Source of the DNA: Halomonas sp. S3-1-1
GTDB lineage: Bacteria > Pseudomonadota > Gammaproteobacteria > Pseudomonadales > Halomonadaceae
Direction: 5' to 3'
NCBI RefSeq assembly: GCF_023757625.1
Contig: NZ_JALGBZ010000004.1
Coordinates: forward strand, 124,001-188,000
Length of the DNA stretch: 64,000 bases
The notes under the pieces were generated by a model that saw only the letters and a program-made list of their open reading frames with translations, was not told the origin of the DNA and ran no database searches. Each line of letters starts with the position of its first letter. Position 1 is the first letter of the stretch. Shown piece after piece: positions 27,310-37,664 of this stretch. The position numbers and the translations under genes are program-made.

Positions 27310-28029
27310 ATGGCGTGGACACGTTGGGTTTTGACCGCCGGTAGCTGGCTGAAGAGGGCGCTGCCGGGCTACTGCGCCTTTTGCCTGTCGCCTCACGCGC
27401 GTATCGAGGGCTGGTGCGATGAGTGTTTTGCGCTGTTAAAGCATAACGATGCCGCCTGCCCCCGCTGCAAGGAGCCGCTGGCCTTTTTTGATCATCAGGC
27501 AAGCGCCCGGCTTTGCGGCCACTGCCTGAGTTCGCCGCCGTCGTTTACCGCGACCACGGCGGAGTATCTTTACGAAGGGGCGATCAAGGCGCTGGTGCGC
27601 GACTTTAAGTTTCAGGCCTCGCCCCGTGCCGGTACGCTTTTGGTCGAGCTGATGCTCGCAAAGCCACCGGCTCAAATGGGGCAGGCGCTGTTGCCGGTGC
27701 CCATGCACCCCGACCGTGCCCGCGAGCGTGGGTTCAACCAGGCGCACTGGCTGGCCCATGAGCTTTCGCGACGGCTCTCCCTGCCCCTGGCTGGCGCAAC
27801 CTGCGTCAAGCACTTGCCCTCGCAGCGCACGCTTGGCCGCCGCCAGCGGGCGGCCAACTTGAAGGGGGCGTTTCGACTGTCTGCGGCGGTACCGGCGCAC
27901 GTGGTCATCATCGACGATGTCGTCACCACTGGCGCAACCGCCCACGAACTCGCGCGGCTAGCGCTTGACCACGGCGCCGAGCGTGTCGACCTCTGGGCGC
28001 CGGCGCGGACGCCGCTGGGCAACAGCTGA
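27310..28029 (+). CDS. comF: ComF-family phosphoribosyltransferase-like protein
   Basis: A 239-residue ComF/GntX-family protein, linked in various bacteria to uptake or use of external DNA. The N-terminus has two Cys pairs forming a probable zinc site (CAFC...CDEC and CPRC...CGHC). The C-terminus carries the phosphoribosyltransferase core: LLPVPMHPDRARERGFNQAH and the PRPP-binding loop HVVIIDDVVTTGATAHEL, ending with VDLWAPARTP. Enzymatic activity of ComF proteins is not established. The srkA gene starts 32 bases downstream. Confidence 0.88.
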   Translation: MAWTRWVLTAGSWLKRALPGYCAFCLSPHARIEGWCDECFALLKHNDAACPRCKEPLAFFDHQASARLCGHCLSSPPSFTATTAEYLYEGAIKALVRDFKFQASPRAGTLLVELMLAKPPAQMGQALLPVPMHPDRARERGFNQAHWLAHELSRRLSLPLAGATCVKHLPSQRTLGRRQRAANLKGAFRLSAAVPAHVVIIDDVVTTGATAHELARLALDHGAERVDLWAPARTPLGNS

Positions 28030-28060
28030 TAGACTCGGCGTTTTGTTCAGGAGCTCGTCC

Positions 28061-29056
28061 ATGGTCGACGCTATGGCCAATGCCACGCCCCATGACTTTA
28101 GCGCGCTTTCCCCGGACGTCGTCATGTCCGCGGTGGAATCCGTCGGTTTCTACCCGGCCGCCGAGCCCTTCGCGCTCAACAGCTACGAAAACCGCGTGCT
28201 GATGTTTCAGGACGACGACCGAGCGCGCTGGGTGGTGAAGTTTTACCGCCCGGCGCGCTGGTCAAGCGCCGCAATCCAGGAGGAGCACGACTTTCTCACC
28301 GAGCTTGACCAGGCCCGCGTGCCGGTAAGCGCCCCTTGGCGCGATGGCGAAGGGCAGTCGCTTTTCGTATATCAGGGGCTGCGCTTTGCCCTGTTTCGCC
28401 AGTGCGCCGGGCAGGCGCCGGAGCTCGACAATCCGGCGCATCTGTTTGCGCTCGGCGAGGCGCTGGGTGCGCTTCACCAGCAGGGCGCCCAACGCGCTTT
28501 CGAGCACCGCCACACCTTCGACTTTAACGCCGACATCAAGGACGCCGAGGCGCGGGTTCTGGCAAGCGGCCGTCTCAATCATCAGCAGCGCCGGGCCTAC
28601 TCGAGCGCGGTCGATAAAACCCTGGCTGCGCTTGCGCGCTTCGACTGGTCCAGCGCTTCCTTAATTCGCACCCACGGCGACTGCCATTTGGGCAACGTAC
28701 TTGGCCGCGATGAGCACTTCACGCTGGTGGATTTCGACGACGCCATGATGGCCCCGGCGATTCAGGACGTCTGGATGCTTCTGCCCGAGGACGAACAGGA
28801 GTGGCAGGCAATGCTAAGCGAGGTCGTCGAAGGTTATGAGCAGAGCCGACCCTTTCCGAGCGAGCAGTTAACGCTCATCGAGCCGCTGCGCGCCTACCGG
28901 CTGATTCGCTATACGGCCTGGCTCGTGTCGCGCTGGAGCGACCCGGCCTTTCCCCGCGCCTTTCCTTGGGTAGGCGATGGTGGCTACTGGGACCAACACA
29001 TTCGCCAGCTCGAGCAGCAGCTTCTACAGCTTGAACAGCCGCGCTGGCTGGCCTAG
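28061..29056 (+). CDS. srkA: Stress response kinase A (YihE/SrkA)
   Basis: A 331-residue kinase of the aminoglycoside-phosphotransferase-like fold (E. coli SrkA 328). E. coli SrkA limits stress-induced cell death. Signatures are NSYENRVLMFQDDDRARWVV, VVKFYRPARWS (with the nucleotide-site Lys), the catalytic loop LIRTHGDCHLGNVL and the metal-binding LVDFDDAMMAPAIQDVWML. The ATG at 28061 has CAGGAG 8 bases before it; the frame extends further upstream but overlaps comF without a ribosome binding site. It appears to be in the same transcription unit as comF. Confidence 0.9.
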   Translation: MVDAMANATPHDFSALSPDVVMSAVESVGFYPAAEPFALNSYENRVLMFQDDDRARWVVKFYRPARWSSAAIQEEHDFLTELDQARVPVSAPWRDGEGQSLFVYQGLRFALFRQCAGQAPELDNPAHLFALGEALGALHQQGAQRAFEHRHTFDFNADIKDAEARVLASGRLNHQQRRAYSSAVDKTLAALARFDWSSASLIRTHGDCHLGNVLGRDEHFTLVDFDDAMMAPAIQDVWMLLPEDEQEWQAMLSEVVEGYEQSRPFPSEQLTLIEPLRAYRLIRYTAWLVSRWSDPAFPRAFPWVGDGGYWDQHIRQLEQQLLQLEQPRWLA

Positions 29057-29198
29057 CGTTTTGTCGGGATGTGGATGTTTCACCACGCTTTTTGAACGGC
29101 GTTACTCTGCCTTCCCCGCGCCGGGTAGGGTAAAATACGCCCAGCACACTGCTCTTCTATTCACTGCTGTTTGAAAGCCAGGTTGAACGAGGCTCATC

Positions 29199-29750
29199 AT
29201 GACCGATGACATTGCAAAGAACTATCGCGACATCATTACCGCGCTGGGCGAGAACCCGGACCGGGAAGGACTGCGCGATACCCCGACCCGTGCCGCCAAG
29301 GCGATGCAGTTTCTCAATGCGGGTTATAAAACGTCATTGGACGAAATCATCAACAACGCCGTTTTCGAGTCGCAAACCGACGAAATGGTGCTGGTGAAAG
29401 ATATCGAGCTCTACTCGATGTGCGAACACCACCTTTTGCCGTTCATCGGCAAGTGCCACATTGCTTACCTGCCGGATGGCAAAGTGCTGGGGCTTTCCAA
29501 GTTCGCGCGTATCGTCGACATGTACGCAAGGCGCATGCAGATCCAGGAGAACCTGACCCGCGAGATCGCCGAAACGGTGCAGGCAGTGACCGGCGCCAAG
29601 GGCGTGGGCGTGGTGATCGAGGCGCGCCATCTGTGCATGATGATGCGCGGCGTCGAAAAGCAGAACTCCAGCATGACCACCTCGGTTATGCTCGGGCGCT
29701 TTAGAAGCAGCCAGGCCACGCGGCAGGAGTTTTTGACGCTGGTCAATTGA
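29199..29750 (+). CDS. folE: GTP cyclohydrolase I FolE
   Basis: A 183-residue type I GTP cyclohydrolase, making 7,8-dihydroneopterin triphosphate for folate (and queuosine-related) synthesis. Zinc ligands are in [17 protein letters not shown] and [14 protein letters not shown]; further signatures are [20 protein letters not shown] and [20 protein letters not shown] precedes the ATG. A TAAAAT element near 29131-29136 could be the -10 of its promoter, without a clear -35. Confidence 0.95.
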   Translation: MTDDIAKNYRDIITALGENPDREGLRDTPTRAAKAMQFLNAGYKTSLDEIINNAVFESQTDEMVLVKDIELYSMCEHHLLPFIGKCHIAYLPDGKVLGLSKFARIVDMYARRMQIQENLTREIAETVQAVTGAKGVGVVIEARHLCMMMRGVEKQNSSMTTSVMLGRFRSSQATRQEFLTLVN

Positions 29751-29888
29751 GACGTTTTGACCTGGCTTAAAAATGCGCGATAGGTCCGGTAAACATTTGG
29801 TCAAACGCGTCGATTCGTCCTAGCATGACATGTTTAGCACGATAGAGAGTTTGGCTAATAGCGACCACCTTTCGGTCAGGAGTATGTC

Positions 29889-31349
29889 ATGGAAGCGCTC
29901 AAGGAAACCGAACTGTACTGCCCCTTTGCCTATATCGACGGCAGTTGGGTCGCCGCGGACAGCGGCGAGCAGATCAACGTCATCAACCCGGCGACCGGCG
30001 AAAGCATGGGCGATATGCCGCGCCTGGGCCGGGCGGAAACCGAGCGCGCGATCGACGCCGCCGACCGCGCGCTGCCCGCTTGGCGGGCAATGACCGCCCA
30101 AGAGCGTTCGGATCTGTTGTTCAAATGGTTCGATCTCATCATGGAGCATCAGCACGATCTGGCCGTTTTAATGACCCGTGAGCAGGGCAAGCCGGTCAAG
30201 GAAGCCGAAGGCGAGATCGCTTACGCGGCGAGCTTCATTCGCTGGTTTGCCGAAGAGGCGCGGCGCGTCTACGGCGAAACCATTCCGGCGACGAGCGCCA
30301 GCCAGCGCATCGTGGTAACCAAACAGCCGGTCGGTGTGGTCGGCGCGATTACCCCCTGGAATTTCCCCGCCGCCATGATTACCCGCAAAGCGGGGGCGGC
30401 GCTGGCCGCCGGCTGTACCATCGTGGTCAAGCCCGCCAGCCAAACGCCGTTTTCCGCCACCGCGCTTGCGCTTCTGGCCGAGCGCGCGGGCATTCCCCGC
30501 GGCGTGTTCAACGTGGTGCCGGGTAGCGCCAGCGAGATCGCCGCGGCGCTGACCGAGTCACCCAAGGTGCGCAAGATCACCTTCACCGGCTCCACCGAAG
30601 TGGGCCGCGACCTTATGGCCAAAGCCTCTCAGCACATCCAGAAAGTTTCACTGGAGCTTGGAGGTAACGCGCCGTTCATCGTGTTCGAGGATGCGGATCT
30701 GGACGCCGCCGTCGAAGGCGCCATGGCGGCCAAGTTTCGTAACGCCGGCCAAACCTGCGTCTGTACCAACCGTTTTTTGGTGCAGTCCAGTGTCATCAAC
30801 GCCTTTTGTGAAAAGCTCGCCGCGGCGATGAACAGCGAACTGCACGTGGGCGATGGCACAAAACCGGGTATCAACATCGGCCCGCTAATCGATGATAACG
30901 CGGTCAAAAAGGTGAGCGAGCACGTTCAGGACGCGGTGGACAAGGGCGGTGAGCTGCTGCTCGGCGGCCAGCCGCATCCGCTCGGTGGCAACTTCTTCAC
31001 CCCGACGCTGATCAGCTTCGCCAACGACTCGATGAAAGTGGCCCGTGAAGAGACGTTCGGCCCGCTGGCGGCGGTCTTTCCTTTCGATGACGAAGAGACC
31101 GCCATCGAAATGGCCAACGATACCCAGTACGGGCTCGCCTCCTACTTTTATTCGAAGGATCTGGCGCGGGTTTGGCGGGTCGCCGAGGCGTTGGAGTACG
31201 GCATGGTCGGTATCAATACTGGCTTGATCTCCAACGCGGCGGCACCGTTTGGCGGCGTGAAGGCCTCGGGCCTGGGCCGAGAGGGTGGTCACCAGGGCTT
31301 GGATGAGTATCTGGAAACCAAGTACCTGTGTATCGATCTGGGAAGCTGA
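29889..31349 (+). CDS. gabD: NAD(P)-dependent succinate-semialdehyde dehydrogenase GabD
   Basis: A 486-residue aldehyde dehydrogenase of the GabD type (E. coli GabD 482), oxidising succinate semialdehyde to succinate. Catalytic features are VVGAITPWNFPAAMITRKAG, ITFTGSTEVGRDLMAKAS, VSLELGGNAPFIVFEDADLD (general-base Glu) and KFRNAGQTCVCTNRFLV with the paired Cys (CVC) common in GabD. The C-terminus APFGGVKASGLGREGGHQG is family-typical. AGGAG precedes the ATG. No GABA transaminase gene is adjacent, and a strong terminator follows at 31372-31406, so it is a single-gene unit; related glutarate-semialdehyde activity is possible. Confidence 0.87.
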   Translation: MEALKETELYCPFAYIDGSWVAADSGEQINVINPATGESMGDMPRLGRAETERAIDAADRALPAWRAMTAQERSDLLFKWFDLIMEHQHDLAVLMTREQGKPVKEAEGEIAYAASFIRWFAEEARRVYGETIPATSASQRIVVTKQPVGVVGAITPWNFPAAMITRKAGAALAAGCTIVVKPASQTPFSATALALLAERAGIPRGVFNVVPGSASEIAAALTESPKVRKITFTGSTEVGRDLMAKASQHIQKVSLELGGNAPFIVFEDADLDAAVEGAMAAKFRNAGQTCVCTNRFLVQSSVINAFCEKLAAAMNSELHVGDGTKPGINIGPLIDDNAVKKVSEHVQDAVDKGGELLLGGQPHPLGGNFFTPTLISFANDSMKVAREETFGPLAAVFPFDDEETAIEMANDTQYGLASYFYSKDLARVWRVAEALEYGMVGINTGLISNAAAPFGGVKASGLGREGGHQGLDEYLETKYLCIDLGS

Positions 31350-31371
31350 TGGTCGCTTGATTCTTTCGATG

Positions 31372-31406
31372 AAAAAAAGCCCGGGCATTCGCCCGGGCTT
31401 TTTTTG
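31372..31406. terminator. Bidirectional terminator between gabD and purH
   Basis: AAAAAAAGCCCGGGC, loop ATTC, GCCCGGGCTTTTTTT: a perfect stem with seven T on either strand, placed between convergent genes. Confidence 0.9.
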
Positions 31407-31452
31407 ATTTAGCGGTATCGCGCGCGGCAATCTCGCTAAGCTCTGCGCCGCG

Positions 31453-33051
31453 TTAGTGGCGGAAATGGCGCATGCCGGTGAAGACCATTGCGATGTCGGC
31501 CTCGTCGGCTGCGTCGATCACTTCCTGGTCGCGCATGGAGCCGCCGGGCTGGATCACGGCGGTGATACCGGCCTTCGCCGCAGCGTCGATGCCGTCGCGG
31601 AAGGGGAAGAAGGCATCAGACGCCATGACCGAGCCGGGCACCGAAAGGCCTTCGTCTTCGGCCTTGATGCCGGCGATCTTCGCCGAGTAGACGCGGCTCA
31701 TTTGGCCGGCGCCCACACCGATGGTCTGGCCACTTTTGGCATAGACGATGGCGTTGGACTTGACGAACTTCGCCACCCGCCAGGCGAAGAGCAGGTCACT
31801 GAGCTCCTGCTCGGTGGGCGCGCGCTTGCTCACCACGGTCAGCTCGTCGCGGGTGACGCTGCCCTGGTCGAGCTCCTGCACCAGCAGGCCGCCGTTGACG
31901 CGCTTGTAATCCAGCGCCGCGCTTTGGGTGGCTCCCGTCAGCGGCGCGACTTCCAAAAGCCGCACGTTCTTTTTCGCCGCGACGATCTCGGCCGCTTCAT
32001 CGCTGATACCCGGCGCGATGATCACCTCGACGAACTGGCGGTCGACGATCGCTTTCGCCGTATCGGCGTCGAGCGCCACGTTGAAGGCGATGATGCCGCC
32101 AAAGGCGCTGGTCGGGTCGGTGGCGAACGCCTTGTCGTAGGCTTCCAAAGCGGTGGCGCCGGTGGCCACGCCGCAGGGGTTGGCGTGCTTGACGATCACG
32201 CAGGCGGTTTCGTCGAACGCTTTTACGGCTTCGAAGGCGGCGTCGGTGTCCGCCACGTTGTTGTAGGAGAGCGGCTTGCCTTGGCGAATCACGGCGGTGG
32301 CCACGCTCGGCTCGGTGGCCTCGGGGTCGATGTAGAACGCCGCCTGCTGATGCGGGTTCTCGCCGTAGCGCATGTCCTGCTTCTTCTCGAGCTGCAGGTT
32401 GAAGGTGCGGGCGAAATTGGCGTCGCTGTCGCTGTCGCTGACCTTGCGACCCAGGTAGTTGGCGATGGCGCCGTCGTAGCTGGCGGTATGTTCGAAGGCC
32501 TTGACCGCCAGATCGAAGCGAGTGGCGTCGCTCACCGCGCCGTTTTGAGACGCCAACTCACCGAGTACGCGGGCGTAGTCGTCGGCGTTGACGACGATGG
32601 TGGTGTAGGCGTGGTTCTTGGCGCAGGCGCGCACCATGGTCGGCCCACCGATGTCGATGTTCTCGATAGCGTCCTCGAGAGTGCAGTCGTCGCGAGCGAC
32701 GGTCGCGGCGAAGGGGTAGAGATTCACCACCACCATGTCGATCGGGTCGATGTCGTTTTCCGCCATCACCGCATCGTCCTGGCCACGGCGGGCCAGAATG
32801 CCGCCGTGGATTTTCGGATGCAGGGTCTTGACGCGGCCGTCCATGATTTCGGGAAAGCCCGTATGCTCGGAAACTTCCTGAACCTCGACGCCGTTTTCCT
32901 GCAAAAGACGGAAGGTGCCGCCGGTGGAGAGCAGGGCAACGCCTTGCTCGACCAGGCCTTTGGCAAAGTCGACGATGCCGGTTTTATCGGAAACGCTGAG
33001 AAGGGCGCGGCGAACGGGGGTGGGGGTGCTATCTGCCATTGGGGTGCTCAT
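31453..33051 (-). CDS. purH: Bifunctional AICAR transformylase/IMP cyclohydrolase PurH
   Basis: A 532-residue enzyme for the last two steps of IMP synthesis. The N-terminal IMP cyclohydrolase domain starts [20 protein letters not shown] and shows [32 protein letters not shown] and [20 protein letters not shown]. The C-terminal transformylase domain shows [28 protein letters not shown] and [20 protein letters not shown], ending FTGMRHFRH. The ATG at 33051 gives the E. coli-like length (529); no strong ribosome binding site is visible and the ATG four codons in is possible. It follows fis on the same strand but a terminator lies between. Confidence 0.95.
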   Translation of the reverse strand: MSTPMADSTPTPVRRALLSVSDKTGIVDFAKGLVEQGVALLSTGGTFRLLQENGVEVQEVSEHTGFPEIMDGRVKTLHPKIHGGILARRGQDDAVMAENDIDPIDMVVVNLYPFAATVARDDCTLEDAIENIDIGGPTMVRACAKNHAYTTIVVNADDYARVLGELASQNGAVSDATRFDLAVKAFEHTASYDGAIANYLGRKVSDSDSDANFARTFNLQLEKKQDMRYGENPHQQAAFYIDPEATEPSVATAVIRQGKPLSYNNVADTDAAFEAVKAFDETACVIVKHANPCGVATGATALEAYDKAFATDPTSAFGGIIAFNVALDADTAKAIVDRQFVEVIIAPGISDEAAEIVAAKKNVRLLEVAPLTGATQSAALDYKRVNGGLLVQELDQGSVTRDELTVVSKRAPTEQELSDLLFAWRVAKFVKSNAIVYAKSGQTIGVGAGQMSRVYSAKIAGIKAEDEGLSVPGSVMASDAFFPFRDGIDAAAKAGITAVIQPGGSMRDQEVIDAADEADIAMVFTGMRHFRH

Positions 33052-33081
33052 GGAAGTCAGGGGGTGAAAAGAGTCAGGGAT

Positions 33082-33113
33082 TAAAAACGACGACGCCCCA
33101 CTCAAGGGGCGTC
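33082..33113 (-). terminator. Terminator overlapping the end of fis
   Basis: The stem GACGCCCC/GGGGCGTC has its loop on the fis stop codon (33102-33104) and is followed on the minus strand by GTCGTTTTT. The last codons of fis therefore form part of the terminator stem. Confidence 0.65.
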
Positions 33114-33416
33114 ACTTTCAATAAGACCGTATTGCTTGAGTTTTTTGCGCAGCGTACCGCGGTTAAGACCCAGTACGTCGGCGGCGCGGGTCTGGTTGCC
33201 GTCGGTGTGATCCATCACGCAGGCCAAAAGCGGCGCCTCTACTTCGGCCATCACCATGGCGTACAGATCAGTTGCCTGACTGCCATCGAGATGCTCGAAG
33301 TAACGGCGCATCGCGCTCTCCACGGCTTCTCTGAGCGGTTGAGGCGGCTCCTGCGCGCCTGACGGCGGTTGGCAAAGCGGGGTCAATTCGCTGTTCATCA
33401 AGAAACGTTCGTTCAT
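33102..33416 (-). CDS. fis: DNA-binding protein Fis
   Basis: A 104-residue Fis nucleoid protein (E. coli 98). The dimer helices ([40 protein letters not shown]) precede the conserved helix-turn-helix [27 protein letters not shown]. Fis bends DNA and tunes rRNA, tRNA and growth-phase genes. The ATG at 33416 overlaps the dusB stop (ATGA), so translation is coupled as in the dusB-fis operon of E. coli. A terminator hairpin overlaps its 3' end. Confidence 0.95.
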   Translation of the reverse strand: MNERFLMNSELTPLCQPPSGAQEPPQPLREAVESAMRRYFEHLDGSQATDLYAMVMAEVEAPLLACVMDHTDGNQTRAADVLGLNRGTLRKKLKQYGLIESDAP

Positions 33417-34453
33417 GCAGCATGGCTTCCTTTAGCGAGCAGGTGCGCCGCGGCGTCTGGCGTCATTGCTTTGTCGATCCATTCAAACTGTGCCTTTGGC
33501 GTACCGAGCGCGTTGAATTGTTGTTTTAGGGTCTTGCGTTGGGCGCTATCAAAGCGCGTGTCCTCATCGAGGTACCAGCCAAGGTGTTTGCGCGCGATGC
33601 GAACGCCCATGGTGTCGCCATAGAAAGCGTGCAGAGCTTTGACATGCTCGTCGAGAACGTCGCGCCGCGTAGCAAGCGAGGGCGCCTCGAGCCGTTCGCC
33701 GTGCGCCAGGAAGTGATTGATCTGTTCGAAAATCCACGGGTTACCCTGAGCGGCGCGGCCGACCATCAGCGCGTCGGCGCCGGTGTGGCGCAAAACGAAC
33801 GCCGCTTTCTCTGGCGAGGTGATATCGCCGTTGGCGATCACGGGAATCGACAGTTTTGATTTGACCTCGGCGATGGTGTCGTACTCGGCCAATCCAGTAT
33901 AGCGCTGTTCGCGGTGGCGACCATGGATCGCCAGCGCTTGAATGCCGCTGGATTCGGCAATCCGTGCAACGGCCAGCGCGTTGTTGGAGTCGGCGCACCA
34001 GCCGGTGCGAATCTTGAGCGTTACGGGAATGTCCACCGCGCCGACCACGGCCTCGAGAATCTCCGCCACCAGCGCCTCATCACGCATCAGCGCCGAGCCC
34101 GCCGCCTTGTTGCACACTTTCTTGGCTGGACACCCCATGTTGATATCGATCACCTGGGCGCCGAGCTCGGCATTAAGCCTGGCGGCGTTGGCGAGCATCA
34201 CCGCGTCACCGCCGGCGATCTGCACCACGCGAGGTGAGGGCTCGCCCTGGTGATCCATACGCAGGCGCGATTTGCGGGTGTTCCAAAGCGAAGGGTCGGC
34301 GGTGACCATCTCGCCCACGACCCAGCCCGCGCCAAGGCGTCGGCAGAGCCTGCGAAACGGGCGGTCGGTCACGCCGGCCATGGGCGCCAACATGACCGGG
34401 CTTTGCAGCTGATAGTCGCCGATGGTCAAAAGCGTTGAAGAAGGTTGCGTCAT
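33413..34453 (-). CDS. dusB: tRNA-dihydrouridine synthase DusB
   Basis: A 346-residue FMN enzyme (E. coli DusB 321) that reduces uridine to dihydrouridine in the tRNA D loop. Signatures are [40 protein letters not shown] with the catalytic Cys, [46 protein letters not shown] and [16 protein letters not shown]. The ATG at 34453 is chosen over a TTG six codons upstream; no clear ribosome binding site is visible for either. It lies between prmA and fis, an order shared with E. coli, and overlaps fis by 4 bases. Confidence 0.95.
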   Translation of the reverse strand: MTQPSSTLLTIGDYQLQSPVMLAPMAGVTDRPFRRLCRRLGAGWVVGEMVTADPSLWNTRKSRLRMDHQGEPSPRVVQIAGGDAVMLANAARLNAELGAQVIDINMGCPAKKVCNKAAGSALMRDEALVAEILEAVVGAVDIPVTLKIRTGWCADSNNALAVARIAESSGIQALAIHGRHREQRYTGLAEYDTIAEVKSKLSIPVIANGDITSPEKAAFVLRHTGADALMVGRAAQGNPWIFEQINHFLAHGERLEAPSLATRRDVLDEHVKALHAFYGDTMGVRIARKHLGWYLDEDTRFDSAQRKTLKQQFNALGTPKAQFEWIDKAMTPDAAAHLLAKGSHAA

Positions 34454-34537
34454 GGTGTTGGTATCGAGCAAGCGTTAGGCGCATTAAAGGGGCGTATGAT
34501 ACGCCGCAGCGCCGCGAGCGTGAAGGCCATGCGGCAA

Positions 34538-35449
34538 TTAACCTGGGCGCTTGCCGGTCAGGCGTACCCAGCCTTCCCTGAGGGCCGGCTCGTCAATCAC
34601 GATGCCTTCGGCCTCGTAGGCTTTCACCACGTCATCGGCCTGGTTGGCCAGGATGCCGGAGAGGGCGATGTGCCCGCCAGGCGCCACGTAGCCCGCGATG
34701 GTGGGCGCGAGCTCGACCAGAGGGCCGGCCAGAATGTTGGCGGTCACCACGGGGTAGCCTTCGCCTTCGAGCTGCTCCGGGTAGTAAAGCGAGAGCCTTT
34801 GCTCGGCGATGGCATTGCGCTCGGCGTTTTCGCGGCTGGCCTGAAGCGCCTGGGGGTCAATGTCGGTGCCGTCGGCGCGAGCGGCGCCGAGCTTGAGCGC
34901 GGCGATGGCGAGAATCCCCGAACCGCAGCCGACATCGAGCACGGTTTTGTCATCGAGTTGGCCCTCGACGGCCAAGCCATCGAGCCACTCGAGACACAGC
35001 GCGGTGGTGGCGTGCGTGCCGGTGCCGAAGGCCAGGCCTGGGTCGAGAATCAGGTTGACCGCGGTGGGCTCTGGCGGCTCGTGCCAGCTTGGTACGATCC
35101 AGAGCCTCTCGCCCATTTTGAGCGGCGAGAAGTCGTCCATCCACTCGCGCTCCCAGTCACGATCGGCCAGCAGCTCGTAGTCGATGGCGGGGCACGCCTC
35201 GCCGGGCATCTGCTCCGCCCAGGCTGCCTCGATGCGACCAAGCATCGCATCGACCCCTTCGAGATCGTCGTAAAGGCCGGTCAGGATGGTGTCCTGCCAA
35301 AGCGGGGTGGTGCCGCGGTCGGGTTCGAACACCGGATCGTCCTCGGCGTCCTGAAGGCCGATGGCCGTGGCGCCTTCTTCCAGCAAAAGCTCTTCGAGCA
35401 GTTCTGCCTGCTCCGGGGCAACGTGGGCGCGAAGCTGTAGCCAGGGCAT
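34538..35449 (-). CDS. prmA: Ribosomal protein L11 methyltransferase PrmA
   Basis: A 303-residue SAM-dependent enzyme (E. coli 293) that trimethylates ribosomal protein L11. The N-terminal L11-recognition domain starts MPWLQLRAHVAPEQAELLEE; the catalytic domain has ILDPGLAFGTGTHATTALCL, VLDVGCGSGILAIAALKLGA and VVTANILAGPLVELAPTIAG. The ATG at 35449 has GGAG 7 bases upstream; the longer frame adds 25 unrelated residues. It follows accC by 87 bases, with a hairpin between, and precedes dusB. Confidence 0.95.
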   Translation of the reverse strand: MPWLQLRAHVAPEQAELLEELLLEEGATAIGLQDAEDDPVFEPDRGTTPLWQDTILTGLYDDLEGVDAMLGRIEAAWAEQMPGEACPAIDYELLADRDWEREWMDDFSPLKMGERLWIVPSWHEPPEPTAVNLILDPGLAFGTGTHATTALCLEWLDGLAVEGQLDDKTVLDVGCGSGILAIAALKLGAARADGTDIDPQALQASRENAERNAIAEQRLSLYYPEQLEGEGYPVVTANILAGPLVELAPTIAGYVAPGGHIALSGILANQADDVVKAYEAEGIVIDEPALREGWVRLTGKRPG

Positions 35450-35495
35450 GGCACTCTCCGAAAATGAGGGTCGAATTTGAGTCGGGAGAAACGAT

Positions 35496-35520
35496 AACGG
35501 GGTGGCCAGGCCACCCCGTT
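35496..35520 (-). other. Hairpin between accC and prmA
   Basis: A perfect 10-bp stem (AACGGGGTGG/CCACCCCGTT) with a 5-base loop lies 17 bases after accC. The following bases (ATCGTTTCTC) are only moderately T-rich, so it may be a weak terminator or an mRNA-processing or attenuation element between the acc and prmA-dusB-fis parts. Confidence 0.5.
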
Positions 35521-35536
35521 TCAAGCACGCGCCGTA

Positions 35537-36877
35537 TTAGCTGCCGAGCTTTTTCTCGAGATAGTGAATATTGACGCCGCCCTGGCGGAAGTAGCTATCG
35601 CGCACCAGGTCTTTTTGCAGGTCGATATTGGTTTTGATGCCTTCTACCAGCAGCTCGTCGAGGGCGTTGCGCATCCGCGTCAAAGCGGTCTCGCGGGTTG
35701 CACCCCAGGTGATCAGCTTGCCGATCAGCGAATCGTAATGCGGCGGTACGCTGTAGCCGGTGTACATATGTGAATCCATGCGCACGCCAAGCCCGCCCGG
35801 CGCGTGAAAAAGCGTCACCTTGCCCGGCGAAGGCATGAAGGTGCGCGCGTCTTCGGCGTTGATCCGGCACTCGAAGGCGTGGCCGTTGATCTGCACGTCA
35901 TCCTGGCTAATCGACAGCGGAAGCCCGGAGGCAATGCGCAGCTGCTCCTTGACGATATCGACGCCGGTGACCATTTCGGTGACCGGATGCTCGACCTGAA
36001 CGCGGGTGTTCATCTCGATGAAGAAGAACTCGCCGTCCTCGTAAAGAAACTCGAAGGTGCCGGCGCCGCGGTAGCCGATCTCGATGCAAGCGTCACGACA
36101 CGACTGCAGCACTTTGGCCCGCGCCTCGGGGTCGATGCCCGGTGCCGGGGCCTCTTCCAGCACCTTTTGGTGGCGGCGCTGAAGCGAGCAGTCGCGATCA
36201 TAAAGGTGAATGGCGTTACCCTGACCGTCGGCCAGTACCTGGACTTCCACGTGGCGCGGCTTTTCGAGGAACTTCTCCATGTACACCGTGCCGTCGCCGA
36301 ACGCGGCACTGGCTTCGGTGCGCGTCACGGTAATGGCCGAGAGCAGATGCCCTTCGGTGTGCACCACGCGCATACCGCGGCCACCGCCGCCGGCGGCGGC
36401 CTTGATGATCACCGGATAGCCGATGCGCTTGGCGGTTGCCAGGTTCGCGGCGTCGTCGTCACCCAGCGGGCCGTCGGAGCCGGGTACGGTCGGCACGCCC
36501 GCGGCTTTCATCGACTCGATGGCGCTGACCTTATCGCCCATCAGGCGGATGGTCTCGGCGCGGGGGCCAATGAAGGTGAAACCGGAGCGCTCGACCTGTT
36601 CGGCAAAATTGGCGTTTTCGGACAAAAAGCCGTAGCCGGGGTGTATGGCGCTCGAATCGGTGACCTCGGCGGCGCTGATCAGCGCCGGAATGTTGAGGTA
36701 GGACTGCGCCGACGGCGCTGGCCCGATGCAGACCGCTTCGTCGGCCAGACGCACGTGCATCAGATCCCGATCGGCTTTGGAGTGCACCGCAACGGTCTTG
36801 ATCCCTAGCTCTTTACAGGCGCGAAGAATGCGCAGGGCAATCTCGCCGCGATTCGCGATAAGTACCTTGTCCAGCAT
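35537..36877 (-). CDS. accC: Acetyl-CoA carboxylase, biotin carboxylase subunit AccC
   Basis: A 446-residue biotin carboxylase (E. coli 449), the ATP-dependent half of acetyl-CoA carboxylase that charges biotin on AccB with bicarbonate for fatty-acid synthesis. Signatures are [40 protein letters not shown], the ATP-grasp loop [39 protein letters not shown] and [20 protein letters not shown]. The ATG at 36877 fits the family start, with GGGTGGA upstream. It follows accB by 30 bases, forming the usual accB-accC operon. Confidence 0.97.
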   Translation of the reverse strand: MLDKVLIANRGEIALRILRACKELGIKTVAVHSKADRDLMHVRLADEAVCIGPAPSAQSYLNIPALISAAEVTDSSAIHPGYGFLSENANFAEQVERSGFTFIGPRAETIRLMGDKVSAIESMKAAGVPTVPGSDGPLGDDDAANLATAKRIGYPVIIKAAAGGGGRGMRVVHTEGHLLSAITVTRTEASAAFGDGTVYMEKFLEKPRHVEVQVLADGQGNAIHLYDRDCSLQRRHQKVLEEAPAPGIDPEARAKVLQSCRDACIEIGYRGAGTFEFLYEDGEFFFIEMNTRVQVEHPVTEMVTGVDIVKEQLRIASGLPLSISQDDVQINGHAFECRINAEDARTFMPSPGKVTLFHAPGGLGVRMDSHMYTGYSVPPHYDSLIGKLITWGATRETALTRMRNALDELLVEGIKTNIDLQKDLVRDSYFRQGGVNIHYLEKKLGS

Positions 36878-36907
36878 GGGAGAATCCACCCGTATTGAAA
36901 TGAAAGA

Positions 36908-37381
36908 TTAAGCGAGAACGATCATGGGCTGATCGAATTCCACCGGCTCGCCGTCTTCCACCAGGATGGCCTCTACCACGCCGTCGCGATCGGCTTCGAT
37001 CTGGTTCATCATTTTCATGGCTTCAACGATGCACACCGTGTCGCCCTGTTTGACGGTATCGCCCACCTCGACGAAGGACTTCGCACCCGGCGCCGGGCTA
37101 CGGTAGAAGGTGCCGACCATGGGCGAGTTGACCGCTTCGCCGCGGTAGGTTTTGGCCGGAGCCTCTGCGCCAGCGTCACCGCCTGACGCGGGAGCGGCGG
37201 GGGCCGGCGCGGGCTGTGCGTGGCTCGGGTAGCCGTACTGAGGCATCGGCTGGGGCTGCCAGCTGGTGCCGTCCGGATGGCGGCTAATGCGCACCGACTC
37301 TTCCCCTTCCTGAATCTCGATCTCGCTGATGTTGGATTCTTCGAGCAGTTCGATCAGCTTTTTAACCTTGCGAATATCCAT
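36908..37381 (-). CDS. accB: Biotin carboxyl carrier protein AccB
   Basis: A 157-residue biotin carboxyl carrier protein (E. coli 156). It starts [20 protein letters not shown], then a Pro/Ala-rich linker ([20 protein letters not shown]), and ends with the biotinyl domain: [40 protein letters not shown] with biotinyl-Lys in the EAMKM motif, and [14 protein letters not shown]. First gene of the accBC-prmA-dusB-fis run. The 283 bases upstream, to dsbD, hold no gene; a possible promoter (TTAACG-N17-TTTATC on the minus strand) is weak. Confidence 0.97.
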   Translation of the reverse strand: MDIRKVKKLIELLEESNISEIEIQEGEESVRISRHPDGTSWQPQPMPQYGYPSHAQPAPAPAAPASGGDAGAEAPAKTYRGEAVNSPMVGTFYRSPAPGAKSFVEVGDTVKQGDTVCIVEAMKMMNQIEADRDGVVEAILVEDGEPVEFDQPMIVLA

Positions 37382-37664
37382 TGCTGGGCCCCGGTAGTGT
37401 TGAACAGTTAATAAATCCGCCCCGGCACGCCGTCAAAGGACGCGCCGAAGGGCGCAGTAAACCCAACGATAAAATGAACGAAAAGCGACACGTTAACGAA
37501 CGTTACAGACCTTTATGCCTTAAAACCGCCGCTAATGCTATTGGGAGCGGAGTTTGCCGAAAAACGCCGACATTGTCCAGCGTAGGACCCTCGATGGGCG
37601 TCAACTGCCCGCACCCAAAATTACTACTGCTTATAACGGCGTCATCAAGGCAAAACGATTTGCA

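Noticed and set aside
31456-33084. 542-codon open frame on the plus strand opposite purH
   Set aside because: It is the antisense shadow of purH; GC-rich codon bias keeps the opposite frame open. The purH protein is unmistakable.
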